Shown here: positions 16,213 to 24,768 of the stretch, piece by piece | Layout: every line of letters starts with the position of its first letter | How positions within the stretch are numbered: position 1 is the first letter of the stretch | Source: an uncultured Gemmiger sp. | GTDB taxonomy: Bacteria > Bacillota > Clostridia > Oscillospirales > Ruminococcaceae | Length of the DNA: 64,000 nucleotides | NCBI GenBank assembly: GCA_944388175.1 | Contig: CALXHR010000007.1 | Coordinates: 1 to 64,000, forward strand | Direction: 5' to 3' | The notes under the pieces: generated by a model | What the model was told of the DNA's origin: nothing | Databases searched by the model: none | What the model saw: only the letters and a program-made list of their open reading frames with translations | Program-made: the position numbers and the translations under genes

Positions 16213-17406
16213 TTACAGCGCAAACAGCGCGGCCAGCGCGCTCTGCTTCAAATCCGAGCCGATCACGCACAGTTTGCCGGTGACGTCGGGCGTGCCGGGG
16301 CGCACCTCGTGCTCGCCGGGGACCATGTCGAACTCCAGCCAGCCCTCGGCGCCGCCGTCCACAATGCCCTTGGCGCGCAGGATCATGCCGTAGTCGCCGC
16401 TGTCCAGCGCGGTGAGCGCCTGCTCCAGCGCGGCGCGGCTGTACTTGTGCGCCGTCTCGCGGCCCCAGCTCGTGAACACTTCGTCGGCGTCGTGGTCGTG
16501 GTGGTGATGCCCGCAGCTGCACACGCCGTGCTCGTCGTAGTGGTGCTCGTGGTGGCCGTGTTCTTCCTCATCGTGGTGGTGGCAGCAATGGCCGTGCTCG
16601 TGGTCATGCTCCTCCTCATCGTGATGGTGGCAGCAGTGACCGTGCTCGTGGTCGTGCTCCTCCTCGTCATGGTGGTGGCAGTAGTGGCCGTGTTCGTGGT
16701 CCTCGCCGTCGTGGTGGTGATGGTGGTGGTGCTCCTCCTCGCCGTCGTGGGCTTCGTTGGCGGCGCGGGCTTCGGCCAGCAGTTCGGCCACGAGGTCGCG
16801 CTTGCCGTCCATGACCGAGACGATCTGCGTGCCCGAGAGCACGGTCCAGTCGGTCGTCACGATGGTGGCGGTGGGGTTTTTCTCGGCCAGCAGGGCCACG
16901 GCGTCGGCGACCTTTTTCTCGGGCGCGTTGCCGGTGCGGCTCAGGATGATGCAGGACGCATGGCTGACCTGGTCGTTGTAGAACTCGCCGAAGTTTTTCA
17001 TATACAGTTTGACCTTGTTGACGTCGGCCACCGTCACAAAGCTGTTGAGCTGCACGGGCAGCGTCTCGGCCACGCCCTCGACGGCGCGGGTGACGTCGGA
17101 CAGTTTGCCGACGCCCGACGGCTCGATGAGGATGCGGTCGGGGTGGTAGGTCTCGACGACTTTTTTCAGCGCTTCGCGGAAATCGCCCACGAGCGAGCAG
17201 CAGATGCAGCCGGAGTTGAGCTCGTTGACCTGGATGCCGGCTTCCCGCATGAAGCCGCCGTCGATGCCGATCTCGCCGAACTCATTTTCAATGAGGACGA
17301 TGCGCTCGCCGGCAAAGCACTCCTGGATCAGCTTTTTGATGAGCGTGGTCTTGCCCGCGCCCAGAAAGCCGGAAAAAATATCGATCTTGGTCTTGTTTTC
17401 TGCCAT
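16213..17406 (-). CDS. CobW/G3E metallochaperone GTPase with His-rich insert
   Basis: A 397-residue CobW-family GTPase. Walker A GFLGAGKT is at 13-20, the metal-binding GCICC motif at 66-70, and EPSGVG follows. Between the GTPase domain and the CobW C-terminal domain lies an insert of roughly 80 residues made of tandem units such as HDHEHGHCCHHHDEEE (three near-identical copies) with dozens of His, Cys and acidic residues. Family members deliver zinc, cobalt or nickel, often under metal starvation; the insert is likely a metal-storage or sensing tail. The ion is not identifiable from sequence. GAGGTGCC precedes the ATG. Confidence 0.92.
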   Translation of the reverse strand: MAENKTKIDIFSGFLGAGKTTLIKKLIQECFAGERIVLIENEFGEIGIDGGFMREAGIQVNELNSGCICCSLVGDFREALKKVVETYHPDRILIEPSGVGKLSDVTRAVEGVAETLPVQLNSFVTVADVNKVKLYMKNFGEFYNDQVSHASCIILSRTGNAPEKKVADAVALLAEKNPTATIVTTDWTVLSGTQIVSVMDGKRDLVAELLAEARAANEAHDGEEEHHHHHHHDGEDHEHGHYCHHHDEEEHDHEHGHCCHHHDEEEHDHEHGHCCHHHDEEEHGHHEHHYDEHGVCSCGHHHHDHDADEVFTSWGRETAHKYSRAALEQALTALDSGDYGMILRAKGIVDGGAEGWLEFDMVPGEHEVRPGTPDVTGKLCVIGSDLKQSALAALFAL

Positions 17407-17475
17407 GATGGCACCTCGGTTTCTTGTGGCAATGGTTTGCGTTGGGTTGGCGGGCGCGCCTTTGCGCCGCCCATA

Positions 17476-17486
17476 CCATTATAGCA
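17476..17486 (-). promoter_or_regulatory. Extended -10 promoter of the CobW pair
   Basis: TGCTATAATGG on the minus strand, TATAAT at 17478-17483, about 70 bp before the ATG. No clear Zur-like palindrome was found. Confidence 0.55.
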
Positions 17487-17509
17487 AACCCGTCAAGGGC
17501 GCGGCGACA

Positions 17510-17767
17510 TAAGAAAACAAAGGTTTTGCAAAAACTGCGAAGCACCGCAAAACCGCTGCAAGGCGGCAGATGCAAGGCAGAGGGGCGCATCCTTGCCGCC
17601 CAAAAACGATGGGCGGCATCTGCGCGATGCGCAGACCGGATTGGCCGTTCGCAAGCCCCACCGGGGCTTGCGTGGCTGCGCCACCCCGGCGTTCCTGCAT
17701 GGAACGCAAGACCCGATAACGCAGCAGATGCCGCCTTGCAGGCAGATTTTGCGGCTTTGTTTTCTTA
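17510..17767. repeat. 258-bp fold-back (MITE-like) element
   Basis: The ends are perfect 13-bp inverted repeats, TAAGAAAACAAAG (17510-17522) and CTTTGTTTTCTTA (17755-17767). Further inside, TGCAAGGCGGCA (17557-17568) pairs with TGCCGCCTTGCA (17729-17740), and a GCAAGCCCC/GGGGCTTGC hairpin sits near the middle. No transposase or supported gene lies inside. The whole 17407-17794 gap is otherwise empty except for the CobW promoter. Confidence 0.8.
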
Positions 17768-17794
17768 GGGAACCGCGCAGAAGGGCGCAGCGGT

Positions 17795-18577
17795 TTACGG
17801 GCGGTTTTGCAGCTGTTCCTCGCGCATTTTGCGGATGTTTTCCTCAATGGAAAAACTCTTGTCCAGCCCGGGGTAGACCGCCATCAGGCTCAGCAGCGTG
17901 GGCACCCAGAAGTTGCACAGCACCACCACCGGCATGCTGAGCGGGTACAGCAGCGCCGCGGCGCCCCAGTACGCCACCTGCCACACAATGCCCAGCAGCG
18001 TGCGCGGCAGGTAGGCCAAAAACAGCAGCACGGCGTTGCGCATAATGCCCACAAAGCCCATGTTCAGCAGCGCCACCTGGGCCAGCACATACTGCCCCAG
18101 GCCCAAAATGCACAGCACGCCCAGCAGCAGCGCAACGCCGACGGCGGCGTTATCTTCCAGCACAAGGTGGGTGGCCACGAACGCCTGCATGCCCAGCAGC
18201 ACGCCGCCCACAGCGCCCGGCGCCAGCGCGGGTTTGAGGTTGGCTTTCCAGGCGCGGCGGTAGGTCGCCCACCAGAAGCCGGGTTCGTCGCGCAGGCTGC
18301 GCAGGATGGTATCATACAGCCCGCACAGCTGCGGCGCGGCGATCATACCGCCCAGCACGCCGGCGATCAGCAGCGGCAGCAGGGCGTGCGTTGCGATGGA
18401 GAACCACACCCCGATGACAAACGGCAGCGCGCTGATGAGCGCCAGCAGCCCGGCGCGGAAAAAGTCCCACATATCGCGGCCCAGCACCTCCAACAGGCGG
18501 CGCGCGCCTTTTTTGCGCGGCGCGTCGGGCGATACGCCCGGGCCCGGGCGGTCATAATTGAAGTTAAACAGTCCCAT
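17795..18577 (-). CDS. YesL/DUF624-like membrane protein
   Basis: A 260-residue protein with about five transmembrane segments after a cytoplasmic N terminus. LLEVLGRDMWDFFRAGLLALISALPFVIG matches the opening of DUF624 (YesL) proteins, which have no defined activity and often sit beside sugar transport genes. Here it overlaps the trmN6-like gene by 14 bases and starts after GGAGAGAAC. Confidence 0.7.
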   Translation of the reverse strand: MGLFNFNYDRPGPGVSPDAPRKKGARRLLEVLGRDMWDFFRAGLLALISALPFVIGVWFSIATHALLPLLIAGVLGGMIAAPQLCGLYDTILRSLRDEPGFWWATYRRAWKANLKPALAPGAVGGVLLGMQAFVATHLVLEDNAAVGVALLLGVLCILGLGQYVLAQVALLNMGFVGIMRNAVLLFLAYLPRTLLGIVWQVAYWGAAALLYPLSMPVVVLCNFWVPTLLSLMAVYPGLDKSFSIEENIRKMREEQLQNRP

Positions 18578-19274
18578 GTTCGTTCTCTCCTTTTCGGTTT
18601 CCATAGCGGGCGGCCCCGGCTTCCACCAGCAGGTCGGGTTCCAGTTTCAGGCCGGGGCGGCGGCCTTTTTGCGCTTCCACCACAAACAGCCATGGCACGC
18701 TGCCGGGGCGCTGGCGGGCAAAGGCCAGGCGTTTGGGTTCCAGCCGGGCGGCGCGCAGCGTGCACAGCACCTCGGCCAGCTGGTCGGGGCGGTGGCACAG
18801 CGCAAAGCGCCCGCCCTCGCGCAGCGCGCGGGCAGCCGCGCCCACGGCGTCGGCCAGCGTGCAGGTGTCGGTGTGGCGGGCGGCGGCGCGCACGGGGTCG
18901 GGGCTGCGCGGCCCGGCCGCAAAATACGGCGGGTTGCACGCGGCAAAGTCATACCGGCCCTGCTGCGGCCCGGCGCGGCAAAACGTCCGCACGTCGGCGC
19001 ACAGCGGTTCTATATGCTCCGCGCCGTTTTGCCGCACGGCCGCAGCGCACAGCGCGCTGGCCGCGGGGTCCCGCTCCACCGCCGTGCAGGGGCCGCGGTG
19101 CCCGGCGTCGTGCCAGCACAGCGCCACGATGCCGCACCCGCTGCACAGGTCCAGCGCGCGTTCGTCCCGCCGGGGGCGGGCAAAGCGCGCCAGCAGCAGC
19201 GCGTCAGTGCCAAAGGCCGCGCCGGGGGCCGTCAGCACGCGGGTGCCGTAGTCCAGAATTTCGGTGCGCGTCAC
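18564..19274 (-). CDS. TrmN6-type tRNA1(Val) adenine methyltransferase
   Basis: A 236-residue Rossmann-fold methyltransferase. SAM motif I is DLCSGCG (42-48) and the amino-methyltransferase motif is NPPY (114-117), which together fit the TrmN6/YfiC family that modifies A37 of tRNA1(Val). The target has not been proven for most Firmicutes homologues. The ATG overlaps the Nudix gene stop (ATGA). Confidence 0.85.
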   Translation of the reverse strand: MTRTEILDYGTRVLTAPGAAFGTDALLLARFARPRRDERALDLCSGCGIVALCWHDAGHRGPCTAVERDPAASALCAAAVRQNGAEHIEPLCADVRTFCRAGPQQGRYDFAACNPPYFAAGPRSPDPVRAAARHTDTCTLADAVGAAARALREGGRFALCHRPDQLAEVLCTLRAARLEPKRLAFARQRPGSVPWLFVVEAQKGRRPGLKLEPDLLVEAGAARYGNRKGENEHGTV

Positions 19275-19810
19275 GCCCGACCCCGCAGCAGCGCGTATTT
19301 CAGCAGCCCCACCTGCGTTTTGCTGTCGCGGATGGTGCCGTCCAGCACCAGACCCAGCGCTTTTTCAAACGGCATCTTGACGACGTCCAAAAACTCGTCG
19401 TCGTCGAGGTGCTGGCCCACGGGGTGCAGCCCGGTGGCCGCCCAGATGTAGATGCGCTCGCTGTCGTAGCCGACGGTGGCGTACAGCACGCCGAGGTCGG
19501 TGAAGTGGTCGGCGGTCAGGCCGCATTCCTCGCTCAGTTCGCGTTTGGCGGCTTCAAAAGGGTCCTCGCCAGCTTCCAGCTTGCCGGCCGGCAGCTCCCA
19601 GATTTCCTCGCCCAGCGCGTAGCGGAACTGGCGGACCATGTAGACGTTGCCCTCATCGTCGACGGGCAAAATGCACGCCCCGCCGTGGTGGTGGACGATC
19701 TCGCGGTAGGCGGTATCGCCGTTTTCCAGGCGGACGGTGTCCAGCGTGACGCGGATGACGTGGCCGTTGAAGATCTCTTTGCTTTCCAGCGTGGTCTCGA
19801 TATGCGGCAT
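19271..19810 (-). CDS. Nudix hydrolase (ADP-ribose pyrophosphatase type)
   Basis: A 179-residue protein with a complete Nudix box: the G-x5-E-x7-RELSEECG pattern lies at residues 76-98. The IVHHHGGACILPVDD and YMVRQFRYALGEEIWELPAG segments are typical of ADP-ribose pyrophosphatases (NudF). First gene of a three-gene unit with the methyltransferase and the YesL-like protein. Confidence 0.9.
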   Translation of the reverse strand: MPHIETTLESKEIFNGHVIRVTLDTVRLENGDTAYREIVHHHGGACILPVDDEGNVYMVRQFRYALGEEIWELPAGKLEAGEDPFEAAKRELSEECGLTADHFTDLGVLYATVGYDSERIYIWAATGLHPVGQHLDDDEFLDVVKMPFEKALGLVLDGTIRDSKTQVGLLKYALLRGRA

Positions 19811-19910
19811 GGTGCAGCACTCCTTTTATAAAATAGGGGTCCTGCCCCCTATTGTACCGCAGCCGCGGGCGGGAATCAACCGCCTTGCGGCGGGAATTTT
19901 GCCCGGCATG

Positions 19911-19947
19911 CCAAAGCGGGGCCCGCACAAGGCAGACCCCGCTTTGG
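19911..19947 (-). terminator. Possible terminator of the pst-phoU operon
   Basis: An 11-bp perfect stem (CCAAAGCGGGG/CCCCGCTTTGG) with a 15-base loop, about 140 bp after phoU. It has no T-run, so intrinsic termination is uncertain. Confidence 0.4.
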
Positions 19948-20044
19948 TTGGTATAGGAAAATAAGGGAATGGTACAGGAAGTAGCGGCGCGCGGTTTTGG
20001 CCGGCACAGCGGGCAGCCGCTGCCGTTTGGGCGCAGCTTTTTCA

Positions 20045-20082
20045 AACTCGTCTCCATCGGCGGACATGCGCCGCTTTGCGCC
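20045..20082 (-). repeat. Multi-hairpin intercistronic repeat, partial copy
   Basis: CGTCTCCATCGGCGGACATG is identical to the distal hairpin of the repeat at 6326-6522, but the second arm is replaced. It lies immediately after the phoU stop, in the same orientation relative to transcription as the full copies. Confidence 0.7.
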
Positions 20083-20085
20083 AGT

Positions 20086-20772
20086 TTACACGATCTTGCG
20101 CGATTTATGCACGCCGGTCTTGAGGAACTCGACCCATTCGGCCACGTTGACGGCGTGGTCGCCCAGGCGCTCGAGATATTTGCAGATCATGAACAGATCC
20201 AGCGCGGTCTCGGCGTCGGCCGGGTTCGCCGCAATGTACTGGGCGATTTCGGCGCTGATCTTGCGGAACATCGCGTCGCAGTCGTCGTCTTTGGCGATGA
20301 CCTGCGCGGCCATCGAAAGGTCGACCTGCACATAGGCGCCGATGGCGTCCTTGACCATCTTCAACGCGATGCCGCCCATCTTGTCGAGGTCGTCCATCAC
20401 GCCGACGCTGCGCGCGCCCTCCGGGTGCAGGTGCAGCGTGATCTCGGCGATATCGCTCGCCTGGTCGGCGATGCGCTCGATATCGGTGACCATTTTCAGC
20501 GCGGTGGAAACTTTGCGCAGGTCGCCGGCCACCGGCTGCTGGCGCAAAAACAGCGTCAGGCAGCGGTGCTCAATCTCATGTTCGCTGGCGTCGATCTCGC
20601 TGTCGCGGGCAATGACGCTGCGCGCCAGTTCGATATCGCCGTTGCGCAGCGCGGTCATGGCGCTTTCGATCGCGTTGCCGGCCGCGTGGCCCATGCGGGC
20701 CAGCATGGTGTCCAGTTCCAGCAGTTCCGAGTCGTAGACCTTGCGGCTGCTGTACGGCATAGCCATAGCCAT
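20086..20772 (-). CDS. phoU: Phosphate signalling protein PhoU
   Basis: A 228-residue PhoU with two three-helix repeats; DIERIADQASDIAEI and KYLERLGDHAVNVAEW are the conserved metal-binding E/DxxxD motifs. PhoU links the Pst transporter to the PhoR kinase and represses the regulon when phosphate is plentiful. AAAGGAGGT precedes the start, and the gene follows pstB by 20 bp. Confidence 0.93.
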   Translation of the reverse strand: MAMAMPYSSRKVYDSELLELDTMLARMGHAAGNAIESAMTALRNGDIELARSVIARDSEIDASEHEIEHRCLTLFLRQQPVAGDLRKVSTALKMVTDIERIADQASDIAEITLHLHPEGARSVGVMDDLDKMGGIALKMVKDAIGAYVQVDLSMAAQVIAKDDDCDAMFRKISAEIAQYIAANPADAETALDLFMICKYLERLGDHAVNVAEWVEFLKTGVHKSRKIV

Positions 20773-20792
20773 AGGGGGTTACCTCCTTTGCA

Positions 20793-21545
20793 TCAGCCGA
20801 AACGGCCGGAAATGTAATCTTCGGTGCGCTTGTCGACGGGGGTCGAGAACACCTGTTCCGTCGGGCCCATCTCGACCAGTTCGCCCAGCAAAAAGAACGC
20901 CGTCTTGTCCGAGATACGCGCCGCCTGCTGCATGTTGTGGGTGACCATGATGATGGTGTAGTTCTGCTTGAGCTCCATGGCCAGTTCCTCGACCTTGGAG
21001 GTCGAGATCGGGTCCAGCGCCGAGGTCGGCTCGTCCATGAGCAGGACCTCCGGCTCGACAGCGAGGGCGCGCGCAATGCACAGGCGCTGCTGCTGCCCGC
21101 CGGACATGCCCAGCGCGCTCTTGTTCAGGCGGTCCTTGACTTCGTCCCAGATGGCCGCGCCGCGCAGGCTTTTTTCGACGATCTCGTCAAGCTGGGCCTT
21201 GCTGCGGATGCCGTGGGTGCGCGGGCCGTAGGCGATGTTGTCATAAATAGACATCGGGAAGGGGTTGGGTTTCTGGAACACCATGCCCACGCGCTTGCGC
21301 AGCACGTTGACGTCCATTTTGTCTTTGTAGATATCGACGCCGTCCAGCAGGATATCGCCCGAGATGCGGCACCCCTCGACGAGGTCGTTCATGCGGTTCA
21401 GGCTTTTAAGGAACGTCGACTTGCCGCAGCCCGAAGGCCCGATGAAGGCGGTGATCTCTTTTTCCGGGATGGCGATGTTGACGCTTTTGAGCGCATGGAA
21501 ACTGCCATAGTACAGGTCCATGTTCTTGACTTCAAATTTATTCAC
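20793..21545 (-). CDS. pstB: Phosphate ABC transporter ATP-binding protein
   Basis: A 250-residue ATPase: Walker [10 protein letters not shown]-loop [14 protein letters not shown], signature [15 protein letters not shown], Walker [13 protein letters not shown] and the H-loop [10 protein letters not shown] chose the GTG start at 21545 (AGAGGGG seven bases upstream, and [13 protein letters not shown] matches the family N terminus). An ATG at 21569 that overlaps the pstA stop is the alternative and would add eight residues. Confidence 0.93.
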   Translation of the reverse strand: MNKFEVKNMDLYYGSFHALKSVNIAIPEKEITAFIGPSGCGKSTFLKSLNRMNDLVEGCRISGDILLDGVDIYKDKMDVNVLRKRVGMVFQKPNPFPMSIYDNIAYGPRTHGIRSKAQLDEIVEKSLRGAAIWDEVKDRLNKSALGMSGGQQQRLCIARALAVEPEVLLMDEPTSALDPISTSKVEELAMELKQNYTIIMVTHNMQQAARISDKTAFFLLGELVEMGPTEQVFSTPVDKRTEDYISGRFG

Positions 21546-21565
21546 GGTACTACCCCTCTGTTGTA

Positions 21566-22480
21566 TCATTTCTTGGCCAGTTTGCCGGCGATAAAGCTGG
21601 ACAGGCAGTTGATGCCCAACACCAGCACCAGCAGCACGACGGCGGTGCCGTAGGTGGCGTCGACGTGCAGCCCCTCGTTGGAGAGCAGGTACATGTGCAC
21701 GGCCAGCGTGCGGGTGGAGCTGAAAACGCTCTCGGGGATTTTGGCCACCGAGCTGGCGGTGTAGATCAGCGCGGCGGTCTCGCCCACGATGCGGCCCGTG
21801 GCCAGGATGACGCCGGACAGAATGCCCGGCATGGCGCTGGGCAGCACAATGGTAAACACCGTGCGCAGCTTGCCCGCGCCCAGGCCAAAGCTGCCCTCGC
21901 GGTACGAGTCGGGCACGGCGATGAGGGCTTCCTCCGTCGTGCGCATGATGACGGGCAGCACCATGATGGCCAGCGTGAACGCGCCGGCGATGAGGCTGTA
22001 CCCCCAGTGCAGCTGGGTGACGAAGAACAGCATACCGAACAGACCGTACACGATGGAGGGGATGCCCTGCAGCGTCTCGGTGGTGACGCGCACCAGCCGC
22101 ACGAGCTTATTGCCGCGTTTGGCGTACTCGACCAGCCAGATGGCGGCAAAGATGCCCAGCGGCGTGGCGATGACCAGCGCGAACGCCGTCATGAGCACGG
22201 TGTTGATGAGCGCCGGCACCAGCGAGACATTCTCGGAGTTATATTCCCACTCAAACAGGCTGGGTTTGAGGTTGGGGATACCCATGACGAGGATATACCC
22301 GATGAGGAACAGCAGCACCGCGGCGGTAAGCCCGGCGGCGATGCGCACAAGCCAGCGCAGCACGCCGGCCTGCACCCGCGCCGCTTTGCGGTTGCGGTTG
22401 CCCGCGGGGAACACCATCTGCGCGCGGGCCTTGCCCACGCTGGCGGCTTTCTGGCCGCCGGCGGCCGTGATTTCAGGCAT
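21566..22480 (-). CDS. pstA: Phosphate ABC transporter permease PstA
   Basis: A 304-residue permease with six membrane helices and the EAA-like coupling loop [20 protein letters not shown]. It pairs with PstC to form the channel. The N-terminal 30 residues are basic and cytoplasmic. It overlaps pstC by 8 bases. Confidence 0.93.
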   Translation of the reverse strand: MPEITAAGGQKAASVGKARAQMVFPAGNRNRKAARVQAGVLRWLVRIAAGLTAAVLLFLIGYILVMGIPNLKPSLFEWEYNSENVSLVPALINTVLMTAFALVIATPLGIFAAIWLVEYAKRGNKLVRLVRVTTETLQGIPSIVYGLFGMLFFVTQLHWGYSLIAGAFTLAIMVLPVIMRTTEEALIAVPDSYREGSFGLGAGKLRTVFTIVLPSAMPGILSGVILATGRIVGETAALIYTASSVAKIPESVFSSTRTLAVHMYLLSNEGLHVDATYGTAVVLLVLVLGINCLSSFIAGKLAKK

Positions 22481-23375
22481 GGTTGCCGCCCCCTTTCACA
22501 AGGCTGAAGCAGAGGTTGATGAGCAGGATGAAAACGAACAGCACAACGCCGGTGGCGATGAGCGCTTCGCGGTGGAGGTCGGCGGCGTAGCCCATCTCGA
22601 TGACGATGTTGGAGGTCATCGTGCGCAGGCCCTGGAACAGCCCCTGCGGCATCCAGGTCTGGTTGCCGGCGACCATGACGACGGCCATCGTCTCGCCGAT
22701 GGCGCGGCCGATGCCCAGGATAATAGCCGACAGCACGCCGGACTTGGCGGCCGGCAGCACGGCAAAGAACACGCTGCGCTCATGCGTGGCGCCCAGCGCC
22801 AGGCTGCCCTCGTAATAGCTGGAAGGCACGGCGTCCAGGCTGGTCTTGCTGACCGTGATGATGGTGGGCAAAATCATGATGCCCAGCAGCAGCGCGGCGG
22901 TGAACAAACTCATGCCTTTGCCGCCCCGCACGCCCAGCACATGGCGGAAAAAGTCCGACTTGACCATGGCCTGCACGGCGGGCACCATGACGACCATGCC
23001 AAAGAAGCCGTAGACAACCGACGGGATGCCGGCCAGCAACTGCACGGCGGGCAGCATGACTTTGTTGACGGCCGGGCTGGCAAAGCGCGACATATAAATG
23101 GCCGTCAGCAACCCGATGGGCACGCCGACGAGGATGGCCCCGGCCGTGACATAGATGGAGCCCAGGATCATGGGCAGGATGCCGTAGATATCGTTGCCGG
23201 GTTTCCAGGTATCGCCGAGCAGGAAGTTGAGGGGCCCGATCTCAAAGATGGTGGGCACGCCGTTGGCGAACAAAAAGATGCAGATCAGCGCCACAGCCAG
23301 GATGGAGATGCAGGCGCAGGCTGTGAACACGCCCTGCATGACCGCTTCGCGGGTCTTGCCGGATCTCGTTTTCAT
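22473..23375 (-). CDS. pstC: Phosphate ABC transporter permease PstC
   Basis: A 300-residue permease: the first helix is near residues 15-38, and the coupling loop TSLDAVPSSYYEGSLALGAT is conserved. The start MKTRSGKTREAV follows AGGAAAT; the open frame extends a further 22 codons upstream without a better site. It is separated from pstS by 120 bp containing a terminator-like hairpin. Confidence 0.93.
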   Translation of the reverse strand: MKTRSGKTREAVMQGVFTACACISILAVALICIFLFANGVPTIFEIGPLNFLLGDTWKPGNDIYGILPMILGSIYVTAGAILVGVPIGLLTAIYMSRFASPAVNKVMLPAVQLLAGIPSVVYGFFGMVVMVPAVQAMVKSDFFRHVLGVRGGKGMSLFTAALLLGIMILPTIITVSKTSLDAVPSSYYEGSLALGATHERSVFFAVLPAAKSGVLSAIILGIGRAIGETMAVVMVAGNQTWMPQGLFQGLRTMTSNIVIEMGYAADLHREALIATGVVLFVFILLINLCFSLVKGGGNHA

Positions 23376-23445
23376 ATTTCCTATACACACTCCTTGGGGG
23401 TAAGAGAAAAGAGGGTGCGGCGGGCATTGCACCCGCCGCAAAAAG

Positions 23446-23478
23446 CGGCTGTCGCCGCCGGGTGGGGCGCAACAGCCG
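23446..23478 (-). terminator. Intercistronic attenuator between pstS and pstC
   Basis: CGGCTGT and ACAGCCG pair over a 19-base loop and are followed on the minus strand by CTTTTTGC. A second hairpin (GCGGCGGG/CCCGCCGC, about 23417-23439) follows. Such a partial terminator would leave pstS transcripts in excess over the transporter genes, a common arrangement for binding proteins. Confidence 0.65.
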
Positions 23479-23495
23479 TTTTTGTGCGATGGGGG

Positions 23496-24464
23496 TTACT
23501 GCAGTTCGGACCAGGCCAGGGTCTCGCCGGTGTAGATGCTCTTGATCTGCTCGACGCTCAGGTCGTTGATGGAGTTGGCGGGGTTGACGACGACCGCGAT
23601 GCCGTCCATGGCCAGCACGGTGGCGGTAGCGCCCTCGGCGGTCTCGGTGTCCTTGAGTTCACGGCTGGCCATGCCGATGTTGTAGGTGCCGTCCAGCGCG
23701 CCGGTCACACCGGTGGTGGAGTCGGTGGTCAGCAGCTCGATGGTGACGTTGGGGTTGACCTCGGCGTAGGCTTCGATCAGCTTTTCCATCAGCGGGCTGA
23801 CGGAGGAGGAACCGCCGACCGTCAGGCTGCCGCTGGGCTGGGTGGAGGTGTACTCGGCGCCTTCGCCGCCAATGTAGCCTTCCTCGGTGGCCAGGGCCTG
23901 GCCGTCAGCGCTCATGCAGAAGCCGATGAAGTCGATGGCGGCTTCGTCGGTGGGCTCGCCGTTGGTGACGATGTTGAACGGACGGGCCAGCGTGTAAGTA
24001 CCATCGGCCACCGTCTCGGCAGAAGGCGCAACGCCGCCGACGGTCACAGCCTTGACAGAATCATCGAGAGAGCCCAGGCTGATGTAGCCGATGGCGGTCT
24101 CGTCGTTGGCGACGGCGGTCATCACGCCGTTGGTGCTGCTCTGGATGGCAGCGGCCTGGGTGGTGTTGTCGCCGTTGTCGTCCTCAACGCCGGTCAGCTC
24201 AATGAACGCGCCGCGCGTGCCGGAGCCGTCCTCGCGGGAAATGACGGTGATGTCCTGGTCCAGGTCAAAGTCGCCGGCGGCGGCTTCTTCAGCGGGGGCC
24301 TCCTCGGCCGGGGCTTCCTCGGAAGCGGCTTCGCTGGTGGAAGCGGCTTCGGTGGAGGTGCTCTCGGCAGCAGCGCTCTCGGTGGAAGCGGTGTTGCCGC
24401 AGGCGGCCAGGCTCAGCGCCATGGCGGCGGCCAGGACAGAAGCAATAACAGACTTGCGTTTCAT
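23496..24464 (-). CDS. pstS: Phosphate-binding lipoprotein PstS, halves in permuted order
   Basis: A 322-residue lipoprotein: signal peptide with lipobox LAAC (Cys22), an Ala/Glu/Ser/Thr-rich linker to about residue 66, then the binding domain. In ordinary PstS the block with GSSSVSPL comes first and the SREDGSGTRGAF block second. Here SREDGSGTRGAF is at 76-87 and LTVGGSSSVSPL at 214-225, with VVNPANSINDLSVEQIKSIYTG at the very C terminus: a circular permutation. All ligand-contact motifs remain, so it is likely functional. It is the first gene of pstSCAB-phoU. Confidence 0.92.
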   Translation of the reverse strand: MKRKSVIASVLAAAMALSLAACGNTASTESAAAESTSTEAASTSEAASEEAPAEEAPAEEAAAGDFDLDQDITVISREDGSGTRGAFIELTGVEDDNGDNTTQAAAIQSSTNGVMTAVANDETAIGYISLGSLDDSVKAVTVGGVAPSAETVADGTYTLARPFNIVTNGEPTDEAAIDFIGFCMSADGQALATEEGYIGGEGAEYTSTQPSGSLTVGGSSSVSPLMEKLIEAYAEVNPNVTIELLTTDSTTGVTGALDGTYNIGMASRELKDTETAEGATATVLAMDGIAVVVNPANSINDLSVEQIKSIYTGETLAWSELQ

Positions 24465-24547
24465 AACTCTTTCTTCTCCCTTTTACCCAAATCTTCAGGT
24501 TTTGGTTTGGTGGTTTTGCCCCCGGGGTTTTGCCCGGGAACGCATCC

Positions 24548-24553
24548 ATTGTA
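24548..24553 (-). promoter_or_regulatory. Putative -10 element of pstS
   Basis: TACAAT on the minus strand about 85 bp upstream of pstS. No -35 match is visible, consistent with activator dependence. Confidence 0.45.
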
Positions 24554-24628
24554 CCGCGGGGCGCGGGCGGTATCGACCATGGCGCGGTACAATTTTGGTA
24601 AAAAACGTGCAAACCGCGCGCGCCGTTT

Positions 24629-24664
24629 GCAAAGAAACGGTAAAATGGGTAAAGAAACGGCAAA
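24629..24664 (-). promoter_or_regulatory. Pho-box-like repeats on the pstS side
   Basis: On the minus strand TTTGCC, TTTACC, TTACCG and TTTGC follow one another at 9-11 base steps; the block GYAAAGAAACGGYAAA occurs twice 20 bases apart. This resembles the direct-repeat sites of PhoB/PhoP regulators. It is a motif match only. Confidence 0.45.
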
Positions 24665-24706
24665 CCGCGCCGCCCCACACCGGGCAGACGCCGGGGTTCG
24701 GGGCCG

Positions 24707-24739
24707 TTTTACACAAATTTTACACAACCTTTACCGTTC
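24707..24739 (+). promoter_or_regulatory. Pho-box-like triple repeat on the cotransporter side
   Basis: Three consecutive 11-bp units, TTTTACACAAA, TTTTACACAAC and CTTTACCGTTC, the helical spacing expected for PhoB/PhoP dimers. It lies 30 bp upstream of a TATAAT that lacks a -35. Confidence 0.6.
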
Positions 24740-24768
24740 CCTGCTGGCGCGGCGCGGGGGCGATACCT

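Noticed and set aside
16480-16740. Opposite-strand frame with long Val/Leu-rich run
   Set aside because: It is the antisense of the His-rich CobW insert, a by-product of repeated CAC/GAG codons.
23496-24464. PstS as a frameshifted or chimeric pseudogene
   Set aside because: One uninterrupted frame with signal peptide, both lobes and all ligand motifs; permutation explains the order.
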